A stretch of 64,000 nucleotides of DNA from an uncultured Lachnospiraceae bacterium (GTDB lineage Bacteria; Bacillota; Clostridia; Lachnospirales; Lachnospiraceae), in the NCBI GenBank assembly GCA_947589155.1, contig CANQBH010000004.1, positions 1 to 64,000 of the forward strand, read 5' to 3'. The position numbers and the translations under genes were made by a program. This document shows, piece by piece, positions 8,480 to 17,290 of the stretch (positions are counted from its first letter, which is position 1; the number at the start of each line of letters is the position of its first letter). The notes under the pieces were generated by a model, which saw nothing but the letters and a program-made list of their open reading frames with translations, had not been told where the DNA came from and ran no database searches.

Positions 8480-9184
8480 ATGCGGATTGCAGTGGTAGAT
8501 GACGATGCCGGAATGAGGGAAAAAGCGGCGGCATATCTTGAACGGTTTTCCAAAGAAACCGGTACGAAAACGGCATACCGCCTGTACGCCGATCCGCAGG
8601 AATTTTTATCCGACGGCCAAGGGACTTTCGATCTGCTCCTGCTGGATGTTGAGATGCCCGGCATGGACGGCATTACGCTGGCGCGGAAGATTCGTAAAAA
8701 AGATGAGAGCGTGATGATCATGTTTCTGACGAACATGGCGCAGTACGCCCTGCACGGATACGAAGTGGATGCGGTCGATTATGTTGTCAAGCCGATTGGG
8801 TATCCGGATTTTGCGATGAAGATGAAAAAGGTGCTGCGCTATCTTGGCCGCCGTCAGGACCGTCAGATCCTGTTGCAGACGACGAAGGGGCTGCAAAAGG
8901 TCAGCGTCGCGGAACTTGTGTATGTGGAGGTCATCCGTCATTATCTCCACTATCACACAAAAAACGCGGTCTATGAGGCGCGCGGTTCGATGAAAGAGGC
9001 GGAAGCGCAGTTGTCGGAGAGTTATTTTGTCCGCTGCAGCCAGTCGTATCTGGTCAATCTTGCAAAGGTCACGGCGATAAACGGCGGCAGCGTCACGGCG
9101 GGCGGAGAGGAACTGCCCGTCAGCCGCAACAGAAAGGCGGCGTTTATCGAGGCGTTTACGCGGTATGTGGGAGGTGTGTCCTGA
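8480..9184 (+). CDS. LytTR-type response regulator
   Basis: The start is placed at MRIAVVDDD because the longer ORF overlaps the kinase gene and AGGAGG lies just upstream of this ATG. The receiver domain (1-120) has DDD, phosphoacceptor Asp56 (LLLDVEMPGMDG) and the conserved Lys in YVVKPIGYP. The C-terminal half (about 130-234) is a LytTR DNA-binding domain: LVYVEVIRHYLHYHTKNAVYEARGSMKEAE, quoted in part, followed by FVRCSQSYLVNLAKV. LytTR regulators commonly control peptide-quorum, bacteriocin or virulence genes. Its stop overlaps the start of the AgrC-like kinase gene (TGATGG), so the two form a translationally coupled two-component pair. Confidence 0.9.
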   Translation: MRIAVVDDDAGMREKAAAYLERFSKETGTKTAYRLYADPQEFLSDGQGTFDLLLLDVEMPGMDGITLARKIRKKDESVMIMFLTNMAQYALHGYEVDAVDYVVKPIGYPDFAMKMKKVLRYLGRRQDRQILLQTTKGLQKVSVAELVYVEVIRHYLHYHTKNAVYEARGSMKEAEAQLSESYFVRCSQSYLVNLAKVTAINGGSVTAGGEELPVSRNRKAAFIEAFTRYVGGVS

Positions 9185-10581
9185 TGGATGGCAGGGCTTT
9201 GGATCTGTTTGAGGAACTTCGTTTCATATTGGAACTTTTGACGGCGGAGCATCTTTTTGCCTGCTGTTTTACCCGACGGCGCCGTCAGCGGTTTCGTCTG
9301 ACAGCCGTTGCCGGAGCATTGTGCCTGATGTTGTTGGGCGGCTCATATGCGTTCTGGTACAGGGATTGTTTTCAATTGCTGCAGGGCGGGGGCGAAGCGG
9401 TCTTCAACCTTGCGTGGTACATCCTTCTTTCGCTGCTGGGCGTGGGATATCTGCACGGATGTTATCGTCTGACCTGGGCGGACGCGCTGTTTTTGTGCAG
9501 CGGCGCGTACAGTCTGCAGCATGTGGAATATGTCGTGGTCAACGAAGTGATGGCGCGCGGGCTGTTTCCGGAGATAAGGCTGCAACTGTTCTTTTATATG
9601 CTGCTGTGCGTCTTTTCGACGCTGTTTTTGTATTATATGGCTTACCGCATTTTTGCGCCGGCCCTGAAGAAAACCGGCGGAGGGATATATGAAGATAACG
9701 GCGGAAACGTAGTCTTTACCGGTATGTTTTACGCGTTGGTCTTTCTTTCCACTTTCCTATGTCAGGCGTTGTTTATCGGCGCGTCCTATGATTATGAGAG
9801 CGTGAATTATAAAGGCGCGGCCGTGGATTTTCTGATCTGCGCGCTCATATTGTGGGCGCAGTACGGGATCTTGGAGAATAAGGCGGTCAACCGAGAGAAA
9901 GCCATCGTCGAGCAGTTGTTGTACGAACGCAAGCGGCAGTATGAACTTTCCAGAGAAAATATCGAGACGATCAACCGGAAGTGCCACGATCTGAAGCATC
10001 AGCTGCACGCCCTGACGCAGGTTGGGGAAAGCGAACGGGGAGGCTATCTGCAGGAATTGGAAGAGGCGCTGGACATTTATGATTCGGTGGTGGAGACCGG
10101 AAACGAAGTGGTCAATACCATTATTTCGGAAAAGTCGCTTCTGTGCAGCAGCCGCCATATCCGGCTTTCGTGCATTGTGGACGCGGGGCGGCTGGATTTT
10201 ATGAGCACGCTGGATATCTATGCGCTGTTGGGGAACGCGCTGGACAATGCGATCGAAGCCGTCAGCCGTTACGACGAAGAAGAACGGCGCGTCGTCAGCC
10301 TGACGATCGGCGCGGTGGGTGATTTTTTAAGTATCCGTGTGGAAAATTATGTTTCGGAAGGGCATTCGTTTGTGGACGGGCTGCCCGTCACGACCAAAAA
10401 GAATAAAGAATATCACGGCTTCGGTATGAAAAGTATGCGTCATCTCGCGGAAAAATACGGCGGTTCGCTGGTCGCGTCCGTGATCGACGGCGTGTTCGTC
10501 CTCCAGATCCTTCTGCCGATGCCGAAGGAGTTCGTGCGGCTTTATGCGATCCGCGGACAGGAAGCGGAGCAGGAACGCTGA
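9184..10581 (+). CDS. AgrC-like sensor histidine kinase (GHKL ATPase)
   Basis: About six hydrophobic segments fill residues 1-235, the expected N-terminal sensor of the AgrC/ComD type. A coiled linker then carries the H-box CHDLKHQLHAL, and a GHKL-type ATPase domain follows with LGNALDNAIEAV (N-box) and YHGFGMKSMRHLAEKYGG (G-box). The length of 465 residues is usual for the family. It is the cognate partner of the LytTR regulator whose stop overlaps this start. The typical ligand is a small peptide, but no agrD-like or precursor peptide gene was seen nearby, so the signal is unknown. It is the last gene of the operon; a terminator lies 27 bases after it. Confidence 0.88.
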   Translation: MDGRALDLFEELRFILELLTAEHLFACCFTRRRRQRFRLTAVAGALCLMLLGGSYAFWYRDCFQLLQGGGEAVFNLAWYILLSLLGVGYLHGCYRLTWADALFLCSGAYSLQHVEYVVVNEVMARGLFPEIRLQLFFYMLLCVFSTLFLYYMAYRIFAPALKKTGGGIYEDNGGNVVFTGMFYALVFLSTFLCQALFIGASYDYESVNYKGAAVDFLICALILWAQYGILENKAVNREKAIVEQLLYERKRQYELSRENIETINRKCHDLKHQLHALTQVGESERGGYLQELEEALDIYDSVVETGNEVVNTIISEKSLLCSSRHIRLSCIVDAGRLDFMSTLDIYALLGNALDNAIEAVSRYDEEERRVVSLTIGAVGDFLSIRVENYVSEGHSFVDGLPVTTKKNKEYHGFGMKSMRHLAEKYGGSLVASVIDGVFVLQILLPMPKEFVRLYAIRGQEAEQER

Positions 10582-10607
10582 CCAGTTGTGTCAGAAAACG
10601 GTCAATT

Positions 10608-10641
10608 ATGCCAGACCCATTGCAGGGTCCGGCATTTTTTT
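10608..10641 (+). terminator. Terminator closing the signalling operon
   Basis: ATGCC-GACCC pairs with GGGTC-GGCAT around ATTGCA, with one mismatch, followed by seven T bases. Confidence 0.85.
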
Positions 10642-10700
10642 ATATGTTGAAGACAATAAAACGGGTCGGTTTTGCCCTAAGACTTAGAAGGAGGAAGAAG

Positions 10701-13700
10701 ATGGATAAGAAACCATTCAGCAGGAAAAAGGCAATCGTGACCTATGTCGTATGCCTTGTCCTGATCGTTGCGCTGGCGGTCGGCAACTATTTCGCCGATC
10801 TCTACCGCGATCTCATCACGGTCTATCTCAGCGGTTCCGACGTTGTTACGACCGACGAAGCCGCCTCGGTATGCCAGAAGATCGAGGAAGAAGGCATGGT
10901 GCTTCTGAAAAACGACGGCGGTCTGCCGCTGGAGGAGGGAGCAAAGATCTCCCTGTTCGGTCAGGATTCCGTGGATTTTGTTTACGGGGGATCCGGTTCG
11001 GGTTCCGTGGATACCTCTCTTGCCATGAACCTGAAAGAGGCGATGGAGGCTTCCGGATTTGAAGTCAACCAAACGTTATGGGATTTTTACGAGACGGGCG
11101 CAGGAAAGGATTACCGCAAATCGGTACCGGATGAGACGGGCGCGGGTGAGTTTGCGGTCAATGAAGTTCCGGCGGATCTTTACACCGACGAGGTGAAGAA
11201 AAGTTTCGGCGACTATGCGGACGCTGCTGTCGTTTGTATCGGACGGAGCGGCGGCGAGAGCGCCGATATCCCGACGGAGCCTCTGGAAAACGGATACCGC
11301 TATCTGGAACTGGATGCGGACGAGCAGGCGATGCTTACGATGGCCTGCGAGAATTTTGATAATGTCGTCGTCCTGCTCAACGCAAACAACGCGATGGAAC
11401 TGGGATTTCTGGAGGATGAAGCCTATGGAAATGTCCGCGCCTGCGTATGGTGCGGCGGCGTCGGTCAGGAAGGCATTAAGGCGGTGGCGGATGCGATCGC
11501 CGGAAAGACGAACTTCTCCGGACATCTGGCGGATACCTACGCCTACGATTCCATGAGCGCGCCGTCGGCGAACAACATCGGCGACTATACGATCGTCAAC
11601 AGCGAGGTCGGCAACGGAAATAAGTACATCGTATATGCCGAAGGAATCTATGTCGGCTACCGCTACTATGAGACGCGCTACGAGGACGTCGTTACGGGGC
11701 AGGGAAACGCCGGTGATTACGACTATGCCGGAAGCGTGCAGTTCCCGTTCGGATACGGGCTGTCATACACCGACTTTGCATGGTCGGATTACAGCGTAGA
11801 AGAAAAAGACGATACCTATGAATGCAGCGTCACGGTAAAGAACACCGGAGATGTGGCAGGCAAAGACGTTGTAGAGATCTATATGCAGTCGCCGTACACG
11901 GATTACGATAAGCAGAACGGAATCGAGAAACCAGCGGTCGAACTGGTGGGCTTTGCCAAGACGGACGAGATCGATCCGGGAAAAGAGCAGACCGTGACCG
12001 TCAGCGTGCCGAAGGAGAGCATGAAGGCATATGACGCGACGCAGGCGAAGACCTATATCGTGGACGCCGGAGATTACTTCTTTACGGCGGGCCGCGACGC
12101 GCACGACGCGGTCAACAACATCCTCGCGGCGAAAGGCTATACCAGGGATAACGGCATGGATGCGGACGGCAGCGCGGAGATGACCTATAAAGTCAGCGTC
12201 GGCGCTATGGATACCGAAACGTATGCCGTATCCGCGCAGACGAAAAATCCGGTGGAGAACCGTTTTGACAGCGCCGATATCCGTTACTATGACAGCGGTT
12301 TTTCTTATCTGACGCGGCAGGACTGGACGGGTACGTATCCTTCCACTTACGCCGGCGGAAGCATGACGGCGGGAGAAGCGCTGCTTTCGGATCTGAAGTG
12401 GGACCGGAGCGACGAAGTACAGGCGGACGGCGCCGCTATGCCGGAATTTGAACAGGAAAGCGGCAAGACGGTAAGCGACGCGAAAGGCAAAGAGTATGAC
12501 GACCCGATCTGGGAAGAACTTGCAGCCTCGCTTCCGGCGGACAAGGCGATGCAACTGGTGCGTCAAGGCGGATATGCGACGATTCAGGCGGATGGGATCG
12601 GACTTCCGCCGACGACGGATAAAGACGGCACATCCGGTATTTCCGGAACGCTGGTCGGAGGACAGAGCGCCATGGCGTATCCGGTGGAAACCGTGATGGC
12701 CTGCACATGGAATACGGAACTTTTGTACGAGATGGGACAGAGTCTGGGTGAGGATTCGATTCAGACGGAAGTAGCCGGATGGTACGCGCCGGGCGTGGAT
12801 ATCCACAGATCGCCGTACAGCGGACGTAATTTTGAATATTTTTCAGAGGACGGTTATCTTTCCGGCCAGATGGCAGGAAACGAGATCAAAGGCGCGAGGG
12901 AAAAAGGCGTCATTACATATATGAAGCATTTTGCGCTGAACGATCAGGAGACGAACCGTTACGGCGGCGCGGTGTTCGCCAACGAACAGTCCATCCGCGA
13001 ACTGTATCTGAAGGGCTTTGAATATGCGGTCACGCTGGGACATTCCAATGCCGCCATGGCGGGCATGAACCGTATCGGCGCGCGTTGGGCAGGAGCGCAT
13101 AAAGGACTGATGACGCATGTGCTCAGAGAGGAATGGGGCTTTGAAGGAGCCGTCATTACGGATCAGGCATCCGTGCAGGCAATGTTCTATCAGGATATCA
13201 TTTCCGGACTGGATGCGGGAACCGACCTGTGGCTCAATACCAACAAGAGTTTCTGGAAACTGGACGCTTATCAGGAAGAAGACGGATCGACCGTCGACTG
13301 GACAACGAACGCAACCGTCATGAGCAACGTGCAGCGGGCGGCAAAGAATGTGATCTATGCGGTAGGCACGTCCAATGCGATGGATACCGTCGGAGAAAGC
13401 GGACAAGTAGAGACGAAAAAAGCGGCGTGGGAGATCGCGCTGTTGATCTTGGATATCATTGTCTTCGGTATCTGCGGTCTGCTGATCGTGTTGACGACGA
13501 TCCGCTGGAGACAATATGCAAAGACTTTGCCGAAGAAGGACGAAGAGGAAGGAGAGGATATCGTGAAAAAGAGTAAAGTAGTGGTGATCGTAGTCATTGC
13601 CGTTATCGCCAGCCTGCTGGTCGGAGGCGGTCTGAGCCTGCGGCTCTTTGGAGGCGGCGCGTCTGAATCAAAGAAAGACGAAGCCGGACAAAGCGGCGGG

Positions 13701-14147
13701 GACGCGGCGGAAGAAAGCGGCGTTAAGGTCTATATTTACGGAGAAAGCAAAGACAACGCATACGGCGGTACGGATTATGACGAATATGAACTGACGTTAT
13801 ATAACGACGGTACTTACGAAATGACGATGACGGAAGCGACGTTTGCATACAGTATGCTCTTGGGACATACTTCCGCTACCGCAACGGGAAGTTATACCAT
13901 GGGAGAATCAACGGACGGCTATACGGCGTGTGAATTGTCAAAGGCGACCAATATCCGTTACAATTCCTATTCCGACGTTGGAGGATATAATCTTTCTTAC
14001 GATACGGATACCGTAGAGAGTTTTCCGGTCGAACTGCCGGGCGGCACCATGGTCGAGGAGGAGGAATTCTTCACGCAGTACGGTCCGCAGAGAACGGTTT
14101 ATCTTGACGATGCAAATCTGAGCCGCATGGCCTTTCAGATGGAATAA
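10701..14147 (+). CDS. Membrane-anchored glycoside hydrolase family 3 with permuted domain order
   Basis: The start is set at MDKKPFSRKK (AGGAGGAAGAAG upstream). After an N-terminal membrane anchor (about residues 8-31), the GH3 C-terminal half comes first (EEGMVLLKNDGGLPL, then GRSGGESAD), followed by a fibronectin-like segment (PFGYGLSYTDF). Only then comes the (beta/alpha)8 catalytic half with RNFEYFSEDGYLSG, KHFALNDQE and the nucleophile Asp near residue 821 in VITDQAS. This is the reverse of the usual GH3 order. Two further membrane segments follow (about 909-935 and 958-978), then an extracytoplasmic-looking beta-rich tail. Likely a beta-glucosidase or related enzyme at the cell surface; substrate unknown. 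At 13563 an in-frame GTG preceded by GGAAGGAG could start the tail module separately. It is first of a three-gene run with gaps of 15 and 18 bases. Confidence 0.85.
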   Translation: MDKKPFSRKKAIVTYVVCLVLIVALAVGNYFADLYRDLITVYLSGSDVVTTDEAASVCQKIEEEGMVLLKNDGGLPLEEGAKISLFGQDSVDFVYGGSGSGSVDTSLAMNLKEAMEASGFEVNQTLWDFYETGAGKDYRKSVPDETGAGEFAVNEVPADLYTDEVKKSFGDYADAAVVCIGRSGGESADIPTEPLENGYRYLELDADEQAMLTMACENFDNVVVLLNANNAMELGFLEDEAYGNVRACVWCGGVGQEGIKAVADAIAGKTNFSGHLADTYAYDSMSAPSANNIGDYTIVNSEVGNGNKYIVYAEGIYVGYRYYETRYEDVVTGQGNAGDYDYAGSVQFPFGYGLSYTDFAWSDYSVEEKDDTYECSVTVKNTGDVAGKDVVEIYMQSPYTDYDKQNGIEKPAVELVGFAKTDEIDPGKEQTVTVSVPKESMKAYDATQAKTYIVDAGDYFFTAGRDAHDAVNNILAAKGYTRDNGMDADGSAEMTYKVSVGAMDTETYAVSAQTKNPVENRFDSADIRYYDSGFSYLTRQDWTGTYPSTYAGGSMTAGEALLSDLKWDRSDEVQADGAAMPEFEQESGKTVSDAKGKEYDDPIWEELAASLPADKAMQLVRQGGYATIQADGIGLPPTTDKDGTSGISGTLVGGQSAMAYPVETVMACTWNTELLYEMGQSLGEDSIQTEVAGWYAPGVDIHRSPYSGRNFEYFSEDGYLSGQMAGNEIKGAREKGVITYMKHFALNDQETNRYGGAVFANEQSIRELYLKGFEYAVTLGHSNAAMAGMNRIGARWAGAHKGLMTHVLREEWGFEGAVITDQASVQAMFYQDIISGLDAGTDLWLNTNKSFWKLDAYQEEDGSTVDWTTNATVMSNVQRAAKNVIYAVGTSNAMDTVGESGQVETKKAAWEIALLILDIIVFGICGLLIVLTTIRWRQYAKTLPKKDEEEGEDIVKKSKVVVIVVIAVIASLLVGGGLSLRLFGGGASESKKDEAGQSGGDAAEESGVKVYIYGESKDNAYGGTDYDEYELTLYNDGTYEMTMTEATFAYSMLLGHTSATATGSYTMGESTDGYTACELSKATNIRYNSYSDVGGYNLSYDTDTVESFPVELPGGTMVEEEEFFTQYGPQRTVYLDDANLSRMAFQME

Positions 14148-14162
14148 GACGCGGGGGGAGTT

Positions 14163-16562
14163 ATGCTGCGATATCAGGAGACGATCGACAAGATGACGTT
14201 GGAACAGAAGGCAGCCATGATGTCCGGCAAGGATACATGGAGGACCGTGGATCTTCCGGAATACGGCGTGCCTTCCCTGTGGCTGAGCGACGGGCCGCAC
14301 GGGCTGCGCAAGCAGGCGGGCGCGGGAGACCATTTGGGGATCAACACGTCCCTGCCTGCCACCTGTTTTCCGACGGCGGCGACCATGGCCAACAGCTGGG
14401 ACGAGGCGCTGGGGGAAGAACTCGGCAGATGTCTGGGCGAGGAAGCGGCGGCGCTGGGCGTAGACGTGGTGCTCGGGCCGGGGCTGAACATTAAGCGAAG
14501 CCCCCTGTGCGGTCGCAATTTTGAATATTTCAGTGAAGATCCGTATCTGGCGGGAAAGATGGCGGCAGCTTATATCCGTGGAATCCAGAGCGAAGGCGTG
14601 GCGGCCTGTCCAAAACATTTTGCCGTCAACAGTCAGGAGGAACGGAGGATGTCCGTAGATTCCGTGGTTGACGAGCGGACGCTGCGCGAGATTTACACAA
14701 CAGGATTCGAGATCGCGATCAAAGAAGGAAAAGCCGGAGCGGTCATGACGGCGTATAACCGTGTCAACGGAACCTATGCGAACGAACACGAGCATCTTCT
14801 TGACGACCTTCTTTACGGAGAATGGGGTCATAGCGGAATCGTCGTGTCCGACTGGGGCGGCAGCAACGACCATGTGGAAGGCGTGCGCCGCGGGTCGCAT
14901 CTGGAAATGCCGTCTACCGGAAAGATGGGCGCGCGGCAGTTGGTGCGCGCGGTGGAAGAAGGACGTTTGGACGAATCGGTGCTGGACCGTCGGGTAGATG
15001 AACTCCTGTCATTTGTGTTTTCGTTACGCAAGAATGAGAAGCGGGCGGAAAAAGGGACGTATGATGTGGAAAAACACCACGCGTTTGCAAAGAAGGCGGC
15101 GGCAGAGAGCGTTGTCCTGTTAAAGAATGAAGGCGGCGTCCTGCCGCTGAAGTCCGGCGCGTGCGTGGCGCTGATCGGCGATTTTGCGCAGAAGCCGCGG
15201 TATCAGGGCGCGGGTTCGTCTCTGGTCAATCCGTCAAAACCTGTGGAGAGCCTGCGTGAAAAGATCGGCGGTTACGATCTGGACTGCGTGGGTTACGCCA
15301 AGGGATACCGCAGGAATATGCCGCCGGATCGGATGCTGCGTGAGGAAGCGGTCCGTCTGGCAAAGCAGGCGGAGACGGTCCTGCTGTGCGTTGGACTGGA
15401 CGAGATCAGCGAGACGGAAGGCATGGACCGGAAGCATCTGGGTCTGCCGCGGGCGCAGGAGGAACTGATCGAGGCGGTGACAGGCGTATGCGACAGAGTC
15501 GTCGTGATCCTTTCCGCAGGCTCCGTCGTCTGTATGCCGTGGGAGGAACGCGCGGCGGCGATCGTGCACGGATATCTCGGCGGACAGGCGGGCGCGTCGG
15601 CAATGTTGGACGTGCTGACCGGCAGGATCAACCCAAGCGGAAAACTGGCGGAGACTTATGTCCGCGACCTTGCCGATGTGCCGTCTTTTCCATATTATCC
15701 GGCGAAGGAACGCGGCAGTCAGTACCGCGAGGCGCTCTTTGTGGGCTACCGCTACTTTGATACCAATGGAGCGGCTGTGCGCTATCCGTTCGGCTATGGG
15801 CTGAGTTATACGACGTTTGCGTACAGCGGACTGCGGATAGAAAAGGACGGCATATTTTTTACCGTTGAAAACACCGGTTCTTTTGACGGGGCGGAGGTCG
15901 CTCAGTTATATATCGGCCATGACAGGACGCAGTTGTTCGGACCGAAAAAAGAACTCAAGGGATTTGCAAAAGTTTTCCTGAAAAAGGGGGAGAGCCGGGA
16001 AGTCTCGATTCCGTTTGACGACAAGTCGTTCCGCTACTATAATGTGGTTACGGGACAATGGGAAGAAGAAGGCGGCGTCTATCAGATCTATATCGGCGCG
16101 AGCGTTTTGGATATCCGTCTGCAGGGAGAACTTCAGCGCGACGGTACCGGCGCGCCCCTGCCGTATGCGCCGGAAAAACTGCCGTCGTATTTTTCCGGAG
16201 ATGTTATGAGGGCGACGGAGGAGGAATTTGCGGAACTGTATGGAGGAACGCTGCCGCCGACGGACTGGGATCGGAACGGTCTGCTCGACGTCAACGACGC
16301 GCTCTGCCAGATGTTTTATGCAAAGAGCCTGATCGCCCGCGCAATCTGCCTGCTCCTGCGCGGTCTCAAAGAGATGAGCGAGAAAAGCGGCAGGCCGGAT
16401 CTGAACGTGATGTTTATTTACAATATGCCGTTCCGCGGACTTTCCAAGATGACGGGCGGCGCGATCACCGCCGGTATGGCGGACGCTCTTGTGGAAATAG
16501 CCAACGGGCGGGGACTCGTCGGTTTGTGGCATTTTCTGCGGGCGGCTGTGCGGCGGCGGTGA
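14163..16562 (+). CDS. Glycoside hydrolase family 3 (beta-glucosidase type), cytoplasmic
   Basis: This protein has the normal GH3 order. The catalytic barrel carries RNFEYFSEDPYLAGK, KHFAVNSQE and nucleophile Asp near residue 230 in VVSDWGG. The alpha/beta sandwich has ESVVLLKNEGGVLPL and the probable acid/base region DEISETEGMDR. A fibronectin-type domain follows (RYPFGYGLSYTTF). No signal peptide is present, so it should act on imported glycosides. A C-terminal extension of about 100 residues (from TDWDRNGLLDVNDALCQ) lies beyond the usual end of GH3 and is probably helical. The gene starts 15 bases after the permuted GH3, so one transcript may supply an external and an internal enzyme. Specificity (glucoside, xyloside or other) cannot be read from sequence alone. 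Confidence 0.9.
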   Translation: MLRYQETIDKMTLEQKAAMMSGKDTWRTVDLPEYGVPSLWLSDGPHGLRKQAGAGDHLGINTSLPATCFPTAATMANSWDEALGEELGRCLGEEAAALGVDVVLGPGLNIKRSPLCGRNFEYFSEDPYLAGKMAAAYIRGIQSEGVAACPKHFAVNSQEERRMSVDSVVDERTLREIYTTGFEIAIKEGKAGAVMTAYNRVNGTYANEHEHLLDDLLYGEWGHSGIVVSDWGGSNDHVEGVRRGSHLEMPSTGKMGARQLVRAVEEGRLDESVLDRRVDELLSFVFSLRKNEKRAEKGTYDVEKHHAFAKKAAAESVVLLKNEGGVLPLKSGACVALIGDFAQKPRYQGAGSSLVNPSKPVESLREKIGGYDLDCVGYAKGYRRNMPPDRMLREEAVRLAKQAETVLLCVGLDEISETEGMDRKHLGLPRAQEELIEAVTGVCDRVVVILSAGSVVCMPWEERAAAIVHGYLGGQAGASAMLDVLTGRINPSGKLAETYVRDLADVPSFPYYPAKERGSQYREALFVGYRYFDTNGAAVRYPFGYGLSYTTFAYSGLRIEKDGIFFTVENTGSFDGAEVAQLYIGHDRTQLFGPKKELKGFAKVFLKKGESREVSIPFDDKSFRYYNVVTGQWEEEGGVYQIYIGASVLDIRLQGELQRDGTGAPLPYAPEKLPSYFSGDVMRATEEEFAELYGGTLPPTDWDRNGLLDVNDALCQMFYAKSLIARAICLLLRGLKEMSEKSGRPDLNVMFIYNMPFRGLSKMTGGAITAGMADALVEIANGRGLVGLWHFLRAAVRRR

Positions 16563-16580
16563 CAGCAAAGGAGGACGGAG

Positions 16581-17174
16581 ATGGAAGCGATCAGGAAACA
16601 TTGGGCAAAATTTGAACAGGCGCATCCCTTGGCCGCGAAGTGGATCTATCAGGTCGTATTTTTTCTGACCTTCAGCGTCGGCGTGACCGTCTTTCAATAT
16701 CTTGTGTTTACGTTCATGCCGAGGCTACTGGGTTACGAACTTGCCGGAACCGCGTTCATGTGGCCGAAGGTGCCGATGCATTTGTTCGGCGTGGATTTTA
16801 CATGGTGCTTATTTGGCGCGGAGGTGCTGTACGACGAGGCGGGTCGGGTGATGATCGGCGGAGGGCTCGGCTACTTTATCAGTTATGAGACCGGAACGTT
16901 TCTCGCGCAGTGTATCAATTTCCCTTTGCAGCGCAACATCACGTTCAAAAGCCACGGGAACCCGTGGTATCAGGCGATGTGGTATTTCATCGCGTGGGTC
17001 GTGCTCTCCGTGGCCTGCAACGCGCTCAACAATCTTTGGATGCCGCTGGCGGCGGTGTATGTGTCTCCGGCCGTTTACAATATTCTTGTGACCTTTATTA
17101 CCGGCTTTGTTTCCATGGTGGTCTTTTTCTTCGTATTCAAGATCATCTTTCCGGAGGGCGAGAAAAAAGACTGA
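16581..17174 (+). CDS. GtrA-like polytopic membrane protein
   Basis: A 197-residue protein with four hydrophobic segments (near residues 22-45, 85-115, 130-150 and 160-190) and the phrase FPLQRNITFKSHGNPW, which matches the short conserved element of GtrA-like proteins (an aromatic-Asn-Arg/Asn-aromatic-Thr-Phe type motif). GtrA-like proteins are thought to help move lipid-linked sugars across the membrane, but most members have no proven role. It starts 18 bases after the GH3 gene with AGGAGG upstream, so it is probably in the same operon. The central insert with MHLFGVDFTWCLFG makes it longer than a minimal GtrA protein. Confidence 0.65.
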   Translation: MEAIRKHWAKFEQAHPLAAKWIYQVVFFLTFSVGVTVFQYLVFTFMPRLLGYELAGTAFMWPKVPMHLFGVDFTWCLFGAEVLYDEAGRVMIGGGLGYFISYETGTFLAQCINFPLQRNITFKSHGNPWYQAMWYFIAWVVLSVACNALNNLWMPLAAVYVSPAVYNILVTFITGFVSMVVFFFVFKIIFPEGEKKD

Positions 17175-17212
17175 GAGTTTGTCATATATCTGCATAATCG
17201 GTCGAAAAAACA

Positions 17213-17249
17213 AAGTTTTTGCACTTGAGTGCAAAAACTTGTTTTTTTT
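17213..17249 (+). terminator. Terminator after the GH3/GtrA operon
   Basis: A perfect 13-bp stem, AAGTTTTTGCACT and its complement, with a two-base loop and an eight-T run. Confidence 0.9.
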
Positions 17250-17267
17250 ATATTTTTATGCTACGAT
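17239..17267 (+). promoter_or_regulatory. Candidate promoter of the DUF4143-type ATPase gene
   Basis: TTGTTT and TACGAT are separated by 17 bases; the -35 box sits inside the T-run of the preceding terminator. The gene starts 24 bases downstream. Confidence 0.4.
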
Positions 17268-17290
17268 AAGGGCGACGGGAGGGATGCGTC

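Noticed and set aside
10581-10610. CCAGTTGTG and nearby repeats as a LytTR binding site
   Set aside because: They fit the remembered LytTR consensus poorly and lie between a stop codon and a terminator, not at a promoter.
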